Shown here: positions 24,189-35,733 of the stretch, in pieces
How the letters are laid out: each line of letters starts with the position of its first letter
Position numbering within the stretch: the first letter of the stretch is position 1
From: Heterostelium album PN500
Lineage: Eukaryota; Evosea; Eumycetozoa; Acytosteliales; Acytosteliaceae
Direction of reading: 5' to 3'
Assembly (NCBI RefSeq): GCF_000004825.1
Contig: NW_008805063.1
Coordinates: forward strand, 857-64,856
DNA: 64,000 bases
The notes under the pieces: model-generated
Told to the model about the DNA's origin: nothing
Databases searched by the model: none
What the model saw: the letters and a program-made list of their open reading frames with translations, nothing else
Position numbers and translations under genes: made by a program

Positions 24189-24715
24189 TTAAACAAAATT
24201 ATATTTTTCTATAGAATAACTATTTTTTATATATATTTCATTATATATTACTAAAAAAAAAATACAAAAGTAAAGAAATAGTTTTAAATAATTAAAAAAT
24301 AATAAAAAAAACAAAAAAATTAACACTTCAATTTTAATTTGCTGTGTTTGTGTTTATTTATTCAACTCTATAAGATTTTGAATAATTATTATTATTATTT
24401 ATTATAATTTTAAAAATGTAAATGATATTTAAGGGAACTACTAATCTTGAATAAATAAAATTATTTTGTATCAAAGAAGATGAACAGTATTTTAACTATA
24501 ATTTTTTTATCCATTTTTAATAATTAAAAAAAAAAAGAATTAGATTAAACTTATTTAAATAAAGTAATTTGATATAAAAAAAAAAAACAAAAGAAATTTA
24601 TCAAATATATAAACAACATTCCAAATACACCCTAATCAAAGTCTAAGATTTAACTTTTTTTTTTTATTTAAACCATCTGGTATTCAAAGATAATTTATTA
24701 TCTATATTTCTGTAA
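24189..24715. other. intergenic, no gene seen
   Basis: Very A+T-rich spacer upstream of the GPCR gene, with long A and T runs and no coding signal. Confidence 0.5.
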
Positions 24716-24880
24716 GACAGTTTCTGCAGGAAATTGCTGCTGTATACTTGGATCGTGGGAAGCCAGGTCAACTTAAGTATCCAGCCGAGATAACAAAGTC
24801 AATATTATTATACCCCGGTCTTGGAAAGACTTCGAGCAAATTTGGTTACTGCGTTTACGCAGTAAGTATTGAAAACAAAA
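24716..24880 (+). ncRNA. candidate structured RNA, H/ACA-like
   Basis: A GC-richer island in very A+T-rich DNA folds into two arms. Arm 1 pairs GCTG/CAGC (24739-24742 with 24782-24785) and TACTT/AAGTA (24745-24749 with 24775-24779). AGATAA, fitting the H-box pattern ANANNA, follows at 24788-24793. Arm 2 is closed by TCAATA/TATTGA (24799-24804 with 24867-24872), contains a perfect 8-bp hairpin (24846-24853 with 24858-24865), and is followed after two bases by ACA at 24875-24877. A T6 run comes at 24893. The same DNA also has a 64-codon open frame without a start, so a coding relic is the rival reading. No match to U1, U2, U4, U5 or U6 was recognised. Confidence 0.4.
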
Positions 24881-25513
24881 GCAGTTTATAAATTTTTTCT
24901 GTTTTTATAAACCATTTAACTTAAATTCAATTTTAGATGAAATGTCTATAAGTCGATGATAATATAATTTTGGCTTTTTTTCAACTTCATAACATGCTTT
25001 TCTCAAGAATAATGCGATAGCCAATCAATAAGTTTAAAAACTATTAGTGAGAAATAAAAATAGAATTCCCTAGATTTTCTTTATCTTTTGAAAATACATA
25101 ATTTATCTTTGCACCTATAAACTCAAGATTATCGATTCTGAACATTTTAACAATTAATTTTTTTTTAATTTATTTTTTTCACTTGCGTAGTAAAAAAAAA
25201 AATAAATATAATTGTTTTTTTTTGTAGTTTTTTTTTTGTTCGAACAAAATCGAACTACACTACATTGTTTGTCTTCTTAAACAAAAATAATCAAAATTAA
25301 ATCATTTTAAACTAGTATTATTATTGAATAAATCAATTCTATTTGTTTGTTTTTTAATACCAAATTATTAGATATTTAATTTCTTAAATATATATTTATT
25401 ATAAATTATAAAATCATATTCACATCTTTATATAAATAAATATATAATCAATCAGAATTCTGTAGAAGTTTAACTTTCTGTAGAGTTTTTCAAAAAATTT
25501 AAATACATTATAA
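24881..25513. other. intergenic / promoter of the ABCF gene
   Basis: A+T-rich with T runs and A runs; probable promoter of the plus-strand ABCF1-like gene. No gene seen. Confidence 0.5.
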
Positions 25514-28500
25514 ATGCCACCAAAAGGAAAGAAAGGAAAGGGACAACAATTTGATTCTGACGATGATATTGTTGATAATATCCCACAACCAGAGAAGAAA
25601 GGAGGTAAACAACCTGCTCAAAAGAAGGGTGGAAAGAAAGGTAGAGGTGATGAATCAGAGGAAGAAGACAATGTTCCTGCTATTCCACAGCCAGCCAAGA
25701 AAGGGGGAAACAAGAATGACAACAAGAAGAAGAGTGGAAACAAGAATCAAGCTGCAGATGATGATGAAGTAGAAGACGACATCCCACAACCAGCCAAGAA
25801 AGGGGGAAACAAGAATGACAATAAGAAGGGTGGAAAGCAACAAGTCGAAGAAGATGACGAAGAGGACATTCCACAACCAGCCAAGAAGGGTGGAAAGAAC
25901 GATAAGAAGAAGGGTGTAAAACAACAACAAGAGGAAGAGGAAGCAGAAGAGGACATCCCACAACCAGCCAAGAAAGGTGGAAAGAACGATAAAAAGAAGG
26001 GTGGAAAACAACAACAACAAGCAGAGGAAGATGAGGAAGAAGAAGAGGACATCCCACAACCAGCAAAGAAAGGAAAGGATAAGAAGAAGTCTGCTAAAAA
26101 ACAAGTAGAAGAGGAAGAAGAAGCGGAGGAGGAAGACATCCCACAACCAGCAAAGAAAGGTGGAAAGAAAGATAAAAAGAAGGGTGGAAAGCAACAAGTA
26201 GAGGAAGAAGAAGAAGAAGAGGAGGAAGAGGAAGACATCCCACAACCAGCAAAGAAAGGAAAGGATAAGAAGAAGTCTGCTAAAAAACAAGTAGAAGAGG
26301 AAGAGGAAGAAGAAGAGGAAGACATCCCACAGCCAGCAAAGAAGGGTGGTAAGAACGATAAGAAGAAAGCTGGAAAGAAACAACAAGTAGAAGAAGAGGA
26401 AGAGGAAGAAGAGGAAGAAGATATACCACAACCAGCAAAGAAAGGAAAGGATAAGAAGAAGAGTGGAAAGAGCAAGCAACAAGTAGAAGAAGAAGAGGAA
26501 GAGGAGGAAGAGGAAGACATCCCACAACCAGCCAAGAAAGGTGGAAAGAGAGATAAGAAGAAAGGTGGTAACAAACATCAAGAAGAAGAAGAAGAGGAAG
26601 AGGAAGAGGATATCCCACAACCAGCAAAGAAAGGAAAAGACAAGAAGAAGAGTGGAAAGAGCAAACAGCAAGATGATGAGGAAGAAGAGGAAATCTCATC
26701 AAAGATGTCCGATCTCTCTGTTAAAGGAAAGAAGGGATCATCAAAGTCCAAGAACAAAGGAAAACATCAAGAGGAGGAGGAAGAAGAAGAAGAAGTAGAA
26801 GAAGAACAACAAGAAGAAGAAGAAGAACAACCAAAACAAATGACTCTTGCAGAAGCCAAAGCAGCAAAGCTCGCCAAGAAACAAGCTAAGCTCGAAGCAA
26901 AGAAGGAGAAGGCCAAGAAGAAGAGAGAAGCCGACGAAGGTGACGCCTTTGAAGAGATGAAGAAGAACAAAGTAGTAGAGATTGACTATGATAATGTTGA
27001 TATCGATGATGTTCCAGGTCGTGATCCACCAGCCTACGTTCATTTGAAGTCTGGTGCCAGTGCCCGTTCCAAGGTCGGTAACGATATCAAATTCGACAAC
27101 CTCACACTCTCTGTACCAGGAAAGATCCTCCTCCAGAATGCAAGCCTGACACTTGCCTACGGACACAAGTATGGTTTCGTCGGTCGTAACGGTATCGGTA
27201 AATCTGCACTCGTCAAGAAGATTGCTGCACGTGACGAAATTAACATTGCTCCACATCTTCGTGTACTCTATGTCGAACAAGAGGTCACCGGTGATGACAA
27301 CACTCCATTGGTTTGTGTCATGAAGGCTGACACTGAAAGAGATTGGTTACTCCAAGAAGAGAAAGTACTCCAGAAGTTAGATCTCGAACAACCAGACTGG
27401 CCATACAATCCAAGAGAAAAGAGAAACTACACGCTTCGTGATATCTATGACCGTCTCAAAGAAATCGATGCTGATAAAGCTATCACAAGGTAACTAATCA
27501 TATTAAATCAATAGCTAATCAAAATAATTATTAATTAATCAAATTATATAGAGCATCAGCTATTTTGGTTGGTCTTGGTTTCACAATGGAAGAGATTTCA
27601 ACTAAACCATCGAAAGATTACTCTGGTGGTTGGAGAATGAGAATTGCATTGGCTAGAGCATTGTTCTGTAAGCCTGAAGTGTTATTACTCGATGAGCCAT
27701 CGAATCATTTGGATTTGCATGCTTGTGTTTGGCTGGAAAAGTATTTATATGCATGGGACAAGACATTGTTGGTAGTTTCTCACGAAGCTACCTTCTTGAA
27801 TGAGGTTGTCAACAATATCATCCATATTCACGACCAACGTTTGGATCAATATCGTGGTAACTACGATGATTTCGTCAAGCAACGTGACATGTCATTGCGT
27901 GCCATCGACAAGCAGATCGACAAACAACAGAGAAACCTCAAGAAGCAAAAAGAATTTATCAGTAAGAACAAGAACAACACCAACGCCAAGCAAGCTTCTC
28001 AACGTCAAAAGAAGATCGACAAGGTCGAGATCATCCAGGCAGAGAAGGAGGACAAATCATTGGTTGTCAGCTTCCCAGAGCCAGAGCATCTCACACCACC
28101 ATTGTTGCGTTTCCACAATGTATCGTTCGGTTACCCAGGTCGTCCAACTATGTTCAAGGAACTGGACATCGGTATCGATATGGATCGTAAGATTGCATTG
28201 GTCGGTATGAATGGTGTCGGTAAGTCCACTCTGATCAAGTTGTTAGCAGGTGAATTGGAAGCATCCGAAGGTTATGTTGAACGTTCCAGAAAGTGCAGAG
28301 TCGCCCGTTTCTCACAACATTTCGTCGACCAACTCAACACTGATCAAACACCGATCGAGTACTTCCAAGAGAAGTTTAACAATCCACCCATCCAAGAGAT
28401 TCGTAACCATCTCGGTCGTTTCGGTATCACCAGCAATTTGCCACTCCACAAGATCACAACATTGTCCGGAGGTCAAAAGTCTCGTGTCATTCTCGCCGAG

Positions 28501-28767
28501 ATTGCATGGTCACATCCACACATCCTCTTACTCGATGAGCCAACCAATCATTTGGATATCGATGCTATCGAGGCTTTGGCCGAAGGTATCAACGAATTCG
28601 AAGGTGGTGTCGTACTGATCTCTCACAACCAACATCTCATTACTCTCGTCGCTAATGAGATTTGGGTCGTCAAGAAGGATGGTACTGTCAATCTCTATGA
28701 CGGTGATTTCTTACAATACAAAGAAGAGATTTCAAGAGAACTTGATGCAATGGTTATTCGTAGTTAA
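25514..28767 (+). CDS. abcF1: ABCF1/GCN20-like ATPase with a long charged repeat region
   Basis: Exons 25514-27489 and 27552-28767 join to 1063 residues. Residues 1-430 or so hold about 11 tandem units of a Glu-rich block, DIPQPAKKG and a Lys-rich block. Two ATPase domains follow. Domain 1 has GFVGRNGIGKSALV, YSGGWRMRIALARAL and VLLLDEPSNHLD; domain 2 has GMNGVGKSTLIK, LSGGQKSRVILAE and ILLLDEPTNHLD. No membrane helices, as expected for ABCF. Human ABCF1 binds eIF2 and ribosomes and has a charged, Lys/Glu-rich N-terminus, so translation control is likely. The repeats differ in Glu number, consistent with slippage. The antisense strand of the repeats is open for over 330 codons, but only as a low-complexity shadow. 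Confidence 0.92.
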
Positions 28768-28949
28768 AATTTTTTATAAATCATAATAATAATAAATTAA
28801 TTTTTAAAAGTAAAATAAAATAAAAAAAGTCTAAATAAAATTAATCTCTAGAGAAAACAAAAGATAATTATCTAACTTATCTAGTTAAATTTATTATTTA
28901 TAAAGATTTGATTGATATTATTATTTTAATAATAATTTATATATATTGA

Positions 28950-30131
28950 TTACCAATGACTACTTGAGAAACATTCATTCGGTAATGGTTCATTAAATAG
29001 TCGATCGTTAATATCATAGTTGTTTTTCTTTTTCACAGCAGGGATCAATTCACAAACAATTCTCAGACAATCCCATTGTTGTTCGTCTAGACGAGGACCC
29101 TCCCAGGTTGATGTCGGATGGTTTATATGAATGATGAAAGCATTTGGTAGAACGATAAAGCGATAACCTGAAACTGCCATCGTAAAAACATGTGAGTTCT
29201 TGTCGAATCCGTAACCTTTGAATCGCTCATCAAAGAGCTCGGTGTTATTTCTATTGAAAATTAGGTATGGCTCGTAGATCCAACTGTACTTGACTTCGTA
29301 GGGCACAGTTGTTTCGAACCATCGATTGTAATCCGAAGGTGAGTGACACTTTGGACAGACATTCAAGTTGGATGGATTCACTAGATTCTTCTCTACCATT
29401 TCCACTAGAGTTGGTTTGTCGTTTGGCAAGATTCTAGGATCTTGTGAACTGGAAAATGATGGTACAATGTAGGCAACCTTTTCTTCATTGCCAGTGTTAT
29501 CGATATATTTTAAGAGATAGTCATGCATTCCATATGGCGGAATAAAGTCGGCATCCATCACCAAAACATAGTCGGTATGCGAATTTCGTATTGAGAGATT
29601 TCTGAGGTTGTTCACTGGATATCTTGTGTTGTTGGCATACAACAAATGGAAATCAACGAATTTCATCAGGATCGGGTTGTTTGCAATCATTTGGTTGAGT
29701 TGGTCTAACTCTGTGTCGGGATCCCTGATGAAAATCGATGTGGAAATCGGTGCTTTCCAGCGGTCGGCCATCAATACGATACGGTCGACACGATTGACAG
29801 TTGCTTGTGTGACAATGGTGACTTTGTAGCGAGGGTCCATCGATTTTGTTGCTCTATAATAAAAAACATCTGTCTTGAACTGCTGCGTCAGTCCATCGAA
29901 AAAATCTTTGCCTGGCACTCGTTGCCAGTGACGTTCGGCCTCTGTCAGCTCTTTCTTTATTGAAGTTCTACTATTTATATCGATATCATTCTGCTGTAGC
30001 TGCACTCTCTGACCTATCTGAACCAAGTCACTCTCACTTGGATACAGCAGAAATATGAATAATATTACAAATATAAAACTAACCAATGCAAATTTTAAAT
30101 ATTTTTGGTTCACTCTTGATATTCGTTTCAT
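28950..30131 (-). CDS. glycosyltransferase family 49 (LARGE/B4GAT1-like), type II membrane protein
   Basis: A single exon encodes 393 residues. A cytosolic KRISRVNQKY start leads to one helix (about residues 13-30), the signal anchor of a Golgi enzyme. The lumenal part contains VTIVTQATVNRVDRI, NNLRNLSIRNSHTDYVLVMD, then the metal-binding ADFIP (D-x-D), and later WIYEPYLIF, FDERFKGYGFDKNSHVF and IIHINHPTS. These match the GT49 domain, whose animal members add glucuronic acid or xylose on dystroglycan-type glycans. Dictyostelids have several such genes of unknown acceptor. Length fits a single-domain GT49 and there is no second catalytic domain as in LARGE. Confidence 0.88.
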   Translation of the reverse strand: MKRISRVNQKYLKFALVSFIFVILFIFLLYPSESDLVQIGQRVQLQQNDIDINSRTSIKKELTEAERHWQRVPGKDFFDGLTQQFKTDVFYYRATKSMDPRYKVTIVTQATVNRVDRIVLMADRWKAPISTSIFIRDPDTELDQLNQMIANNPILMKFVDFHLLYANNTRYPVNNLRNLSIRNSHTDYVLVMDADFIPPYGMHDYLLKYIDNTGNEEKVAYIVPSFSSSQDPRILPNDKPTLVEMVEKNLVNPSNLNVCPKCHSPSDYNRWFETTVPYEVKYSWIYEPYLIFNRNNTELFDERFKGYGFDKNSHVFTMAVSGYRFIVLPNAFIIHINHPTSTWEGPRLDEQQWDCLRIVCELIPAVKKKNNYDINDRLFNEPLPNECFSSSHW

Positions 30132-31301
30132 TTGTTATTATTTTTTATATAAAATATATATATATAGGTAGATAGATAAATATTTTGGATATTGAAATTT
30201 TTATTATTTTTAATTTTTTTTTTATTACAAAAAGTATCTTAATAAAAGAAATAATAAAAATAAATAGATATTGATTTTTTAAAAATAATTAAATGATTGA
30301 ATGTAGAGTAACAATATAATTTTATAAATGTAAATTGGATTGATTTTAAAGCATCTGACTTGTATATTTATAAATATTTCTATTATTTCATTTAAAATTT
30401 TAAACAATATATATAATATTTATTGATCGACTGAAGGATATAAAATAAAGATAGGTGACTTTGCTCTTATGAAATTAATTAATGATTATTATTATTATTA
30501 TTTTTAGCTTTTATATTACTTTTTGATTTATTTCTTCATGTTGTCAAAATAAAAATAAAAAATTGAATATTGAAATTTAATTTTTTCCAATCTACAACTA
30601 TTTTCTATTCTATATTGATATTTTTAATGATTAAACAGACAGAATATAGATTCAGTAGTAGCAAGTCTATAATGTGTGTTGTATCTGTTGATTGATTTCA
30701 ATAAACCAAGTGATTGATGATATCGTTTTATATGGATAAATAGTAACTATTTATGAATTCTTTTTTTGTTTAATAAAAAAATTTTTGTTCAAAATCCAGA
30801 TAACAAATAAATAATATCATAATATTTAATAAAGGTTTGTTTTTGTTTTTTATTGTGAGTTGTGGTAGTTATTTATTAAATGTTTGCAAACGTGGTTGTT
30901 TGTGGGTGTATGTATTTTTATTTTTTATTATTTTATATATATAAAAGGGTGTAAGTTGCTAGTAGTTTTTTTTTAAATTTATATACAAGTTTCGTTTTTA
31001 ATCAAATTATTTATTACTAGTTGATTTGAATGATAAATTAAGCAATTCAATTGATCGTTAGTTTCTGATTGAGAGGGGGTGTTTCTTTTAGTTTTGATAA
31101 ATTCAATAACAGTTAGATCATTCTGACCTTTATATTAGGTTAGAATTTTGAATGATCAAGGTGCTCATCTGATATTAAGTTGGTGATTCTTCAAAAAATA
31201 AATGATCTCTCAAAGTAACTTTTTTAAGAAGAATTTTTATTTTGTCTACCTTTTTTAAAAGACAAAAAACAAAAAAATAGAAAAAATTATTTATTTGATA
31301 T
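30132..31301. other. long intergenic region, part 1
   Basis: A+T-rich DNA between divergent genes. It contains a weak nested inverted repeat at 30634-30689 (AACAGA/TCTGTT outside, TATAGA/TCTATA inside). No coding signal seen. Confidence 0.5.
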
Positions 31302-31376
31302 GGGTCTGTGGTGAATTCATGGGTGTCTTCTTGAAGGGGTTACCTCTTCTGTCAATCAAACTTGCACCACAGATTT
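31302..31376 (+). ncRNA. candidate small structured RNA closed by a 9-bp stem
   Basis: A GC-richer island of about 70 bases lies in a 2-kb A+T-rich gap. Its ends pair perfectly over nine bases (TCTGTGGTG at 31305-31313 with CACCACAGA at 31365-31373). Inside, GAAGGGG (31333-31339) pairs with CCTCTTC (31343-31349), one pair being G-T, around a 3-base loop. Size and closed ends recall the dictyostelid Class I small RNAs, but I do not see their conserved internal motif. The strand is arbitrary; the TTTT after the stem favours plus. Confidence 0.4.
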
Positions 31377-32158
31377 TAAAAATAACCTTTTATTTTTAAT
31401 TTATTTTTTAAAAAACTTTTATTTTATTCTTTCTTTCAAAGCTAATTTAAATTAGTAATTCATTGCTTTTATAATAAAATCATTTATTATCAATTTTTGA
31501 TCAATAAAAAGATCAGAATCATCAATAAACATTTTGATCAATAAAATATATATAAACGTGAATTCAAGTTTATAATTTGTTACATCTTTGTTAAATAAAA
31601 TTTATAATTAAAACATTTTACACAAACGAATAAACAGAATTCCAAAGTTCTAGTATAATACTTAAGTATTACAACAAAAGAAATTTTTATTTTTTTTGTT
31701 TTATGTTTTTTATCATTAATAAAACAATCTTGATTTTTGATGATTACCATTTAGTTGATAGCTTAAAGTTTGTTTGATTTCCCATACAAATATTAAATAT
31801 AATATTATCATTAATTTTTTTCAGTAACTGATCAACAGCAAAAAAAAAAACACAAAAATCTATTTTTTTATTTTTTTTTTGTTTAAAGTTTGGCGCTCAA
31901 GAAAAACTCTCAAAATTTTTATCACATATTATTGTTTTTTTTTTTTGACTATTGATTAATTATATATTAGATTAATTCATCTTCTATACTATACTGTACT
32001 AGTACAAAAGGTATAAAAATAAATAGCAATAAAAAATAAAAATCTTACAATTTTATTTTAACCTATTACTTTTTCTTAAAATTTAATTAGATAGAAAGTA
32101 TAGTCTATTTTATTTATGAAAATATAGATAGGATAGATAGGTAGAAGTTAAGATAACA
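31377..32158. other. long intergenic region, part 2 (promoter side)
   Basis: A+T-rich with long T and A runs, ending in A-rich leader DNA before the ATG at 32159. Probable promoter; no gene seen. Confidence 0.5.
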
Positions 32159-32216
32159 ATGGAATCAAGTGGTCGACAAGAACAACAGCATTCACATGAG
32201 GATGTCGATCACACTC

Positions 32217-32257
<41 letters not shown>

Positions 32258-34011
32258 GAATCATCTACCATCAATGGTGATTCAGTTGACCACAATGTTG
32301 TAGTAGGCGATGAAACTGATAATAAATCATCAGAAACAGTGAAAGAAATCAATGAGGAAAAAGAAAAGCTAAATACAATGGCTGCAGTGACAACTAAATC
32401 CACTACGACAACAGCAGTAGCACCAAAGAAAACAGCTAGTAGTGTAAGTGCACCAACAAAGAGTGTTTTGGTAAAACAAAATTCAGCGAAATCATTGAAT
32501 GGTAGCACAACCAGTACACTTTCCAGCACAACCGCTCCAAAGAGAGCAAGTCTGTCTGCTTTGTCATCGACAAGATCATCATCCAGTTCGTCAACAACAA
32601 CCACCACCACCGCCACTACCACAACAACTGGTTCCACCACACCAAGAAAATCGATATTCAGTAGTGCACCATCAACTCCCAGTCCAAGTAAATCGACAAC
32701 AACAACAACATCTTCTTCATTAACATCAAAATCAACAACATCATCGCCATCAGTTGTCAAAACAACTAGTAAATCAACACCTACTACACCAAATGGTACA
32801 ACGACTCGTAGTTCAACATTGACTTCGACTCCAACTCGTACAAGCAGCACATTTGGAGGATCACCATTGAGAACCACTGGAGCATTGTCATCGCCACAAC
32901 GCGCCACTCTTCCAAAATCATTTGCGCCAACTACATCGTTATCGCCCTCCACACCTAAAACACCCACCCGTTCCGTGTCAAGCTCGTCACTGCCCAAGCC
33001 AGGCAGTTCATCGTCATCTAATGAACCAACTAAATCACAGAGTTCCTACTTGCCACGTACAAACAACACCAGCAATCCATCCACCCCGACCACCACAAGA
33101 ACACCGGTAAGCTCACCTTCCACTGCATCTCCTGGTCAAAAGAAAGATCTTCTCGATTTTTGGAAGCAAAAAGAGATTGAAGGTTCGCCAAAGGGTGGTT
33201 CACCAGCTTCGCCAAGAGTACGTTCTTCGCCACTTACCTCGTCCAGCCGAACTCCAACCTCGACAAAGTCAACTGGCACTCCACCTGCTTCGCCACTTCC
33301 AAAGATTGGACAATCACTCTCCGCAGCTGCATCTGAAACAACAACCACCACCACAACAACAACTTCCAATGGCTCGTCAGCAACCAAAAAGTCCACTACA
33401 ACTCCTTCACCAAGTGTCTCACCAATGAGTGCACGAAAAAAGACAACAACTGGTACCACTTCGACCACTACTACCTCCTCTACCAGTAGACCATCCTCTT
33501 CAAACAGTAGTTCAAGACTCACAAACAGCACTAGCAGTTCAACTTCCAAATCACCATCACCATCCAGCACAACACCTAGATCGGCATCACCAAGAACATC
33601 AGCCTCACCAACACCAAGAGATAGAAAACCACCTACAACACTCACCAAGAGATCGTCTTCCACTGCACTACTCTCAAATCTTCCAAACAAAAACAAATCC
33701 ACTACAAACTCTGCACAATCATCACCATCGCAATCACCTAAACCAGTTTCTCCAATACCACCCGTTTCTACACCACCTGCCGTTGAACCATCACATGTTG
33801 AACCAGAGGTTGAAGTCGTTACCGCCCCAGTCAACCACTCAGAGAACCACATAGTTAAAGATCAAGTCGTAGATGAAGTAGCAATACAACCAGCAGAGCA
33901 AGTTAAATCATTGCAAGACGAGATTATCGAAGCAACAAAAGCAGAGGAACTGGTCGTTATCAACACACCAACTGAACTAGTTGTCGTTGAACAACAAGAG
34001 GAAGAACCATC

Positions 34012-34084
<73 letters not shown>

Positions 34085-35675
34085 GAAACAACAGTAGTTT
34101 TCGAATCAACTCAACAACAACCAGTTGACGATTCAGTAAGAGAGAAGCAAGAAATCAACCAAGATCAACAATCACAACAACAAAACGATACTCAAGAGTC
34201 ATCGGAAAGAGCAAAGGAAACTACCTCTATTCAATTAAATAATGAGGAGAGAGATGATGAAGATGATGACAAAGAGAATCATAAAAAGATTGAACAGATC
34301 AAAAAAGAAGATGATGTAGATCAAGTCGTCGAGAAAGTAGAAGAATCAGAGGTTGAGCAAGTTAAACAAGAGGATGTTAAAGTTGAAGAGCCGTCAGTTG
34401 TTATTACACCAATCAAAGAGGTAGCAGTTGAAGAAGAGAAACCAAAGGTAGTTGAAGCTGAACCAACAGTCGAGATTAAACCAGCTGCAGCAACAGCAGT
34501 CGAAGAGGTTGTTGTTGCGCCACCTGTTGCCGTCGCTCTACAGCAAACACTAGAAGTACAACCAACACCAGCCGTTGAAACCAAAGAAAACAACAGTGAA
34601 AGCAACAACTCTGCAGAAGTAATCGCCACCACCGAAGAGAAATCCACTACACCAACCAAAAAGTTTATTCCACCACCACTGATCACCTCTGTTTCCTCAC
34701 CTTCGTTGCAATTGCCAAACAAAGACACAGCAAGCGAAGATGAAAATCCTGGATCGAAATCTTTCACACCACTTTCAGTATCTAATGATCAACCAAGATC
34801 GCTACACTCATCACTTCTCCTTCAATCCACAACACAACCAGCAGCCACCACTACCACACCAACACCAACACCAACACCATCTATATCCAAACCAGCAATT
34901 CCAAAGATAAATATAGTCAACGACACCAAGTCTATATGGAATAGAGCTTTTCCTACACTCCCGGTCGGTGTAGATCTGCCACGTTTAGCCAATTGTATTT
35001 CTATTTTTTCTTCTGACAATGTAGACCTTGCGAAAAGCGCCACCTCCAACAAGACAGTTTTCGATATTCTTTGCGCACTCCAAACATTCTTTAACCCAGA
35101 GTTTGTTGCTGACGCTCCATTTAAAGAGAAATATAATAGTTTTGAGAGAAATGATGACGGTACTTTTATACCAAAAGTACTTATAGAATATCTTGCTGCT
35201 GAATATCCAGAGAAAATAGTATGTATATACAATCAATTCAATTAATTTCAATTTCATTTACTAATCTAATTACTTTATTATTTAGTTAAATTTACTTAAA
35301 GTTTGTACACAATCAATTATTGCACCATCCGTGATTGATTGTAGAATGAATATTTGTATGATGAAGTTGATCTTTAAGGATGCAGGTGGATCCAGTGGTT
35401 GGTCCATTAAGATTAGAAGAGAGGGAGACAATATTATCGTTGCTCACAGTAAGAAGCAACAACATTTCGATATCAGAAAAGAAGAAGAGTACTACGAATT
35501 CACATGGGAATTGGAAATGGTATTCAATCAAGATGTCACCGAGATGAAAAATGTATCATTATCCATCTTAGAATTGAATTTCGGTGAAAAAACAAAACCA
35601 GAAAAGAAAGAAGAATACAGAAATATATTTGAAAAGCATTTCAAATCAAATAAACCAATAGAAACAAACAATTAA
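32159..35675 (+). CDS. large Ser/Thr/Gln-rich protein with a compact C-terminal domain
   Basis: Exons 32159-35218 and 35286-35675 give 1149 residues. Residues 20-33 are a Gln run, about 80-550 are Ser/Thr/Pro-rich with many SP/TP and SPxR sites, a second Gln run of over 20 is near 620-642, and 690-790 is acidic Glu/Lys/Val-rich. The last 220 residues have ordinary composition: IWNRAFPTLPVGVDLPRL, FDILCALQTFFNPEF, VLIEYLAAEYPEK, then FKDAGGSSGWSIKIRREGD and HFDIRKEEEYYEFTWELEMV. I do not recognise this domain; its second half looks like an all-beta fold. The SP/TP-rich body is typical of scaffold or microtubule/kinase-regulated proteins, but no function can be claimed. Confidence 0.85.
32222..32257 (+). 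repeat. CAA repeat (Gln run 1)
   Basis: Uninterrupted CAA triplets coding Gln near the N-terminus of the Ser/Thr/Gln-rich protein. Confidence 0.9.
34015..34083 (+). repeat. CAA repeat (Gln run 2)
   Basis: About 23 uninterrupted CAA triplets inside the same gene, coding a second Gln run; length is likely variable between strains. Confidence 0.9.
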
Positions 35676-35733
35676 TAAAATAATAACAAAACAAATTATA
35701 TATATAACAAAAAAGTTAATATTTTTATTTGAT

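Noticed and set aside
24716-24880. Assignment of the GC island to SRP RNA or a spliceosomal U RNA
   Set aside because: It has CCAGGTCA as in SRP helix 8 but lacks the GGAA tetraloop order; no U1, U2, U4, U5 or U6 signature strings are present.
25655-26671. Minus-strand open frames of 275-338 codons opposite the ABCF1-like gene
   Set aside because: They are antisense shadows of the Glu/Lys repeat; the products are Phe/Leu/Ser runs without domain structure.
31302-31376. Assignment to dictyostelid Class I RNA
   Set aside because: Size and closing stem fit, but the conserved internal motif I associate with that class and an upstream CCCA(C/T)AA element were not seen.
32215-33852. Long minus-strand frames (up to 260 codons) opposite the Ser/Thr/Gln-rich gene
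   Set aside because: Shadows of Thr/Ser/Gln codon repeats; Val/Asp/Cys-rich nonsense, no motifs.
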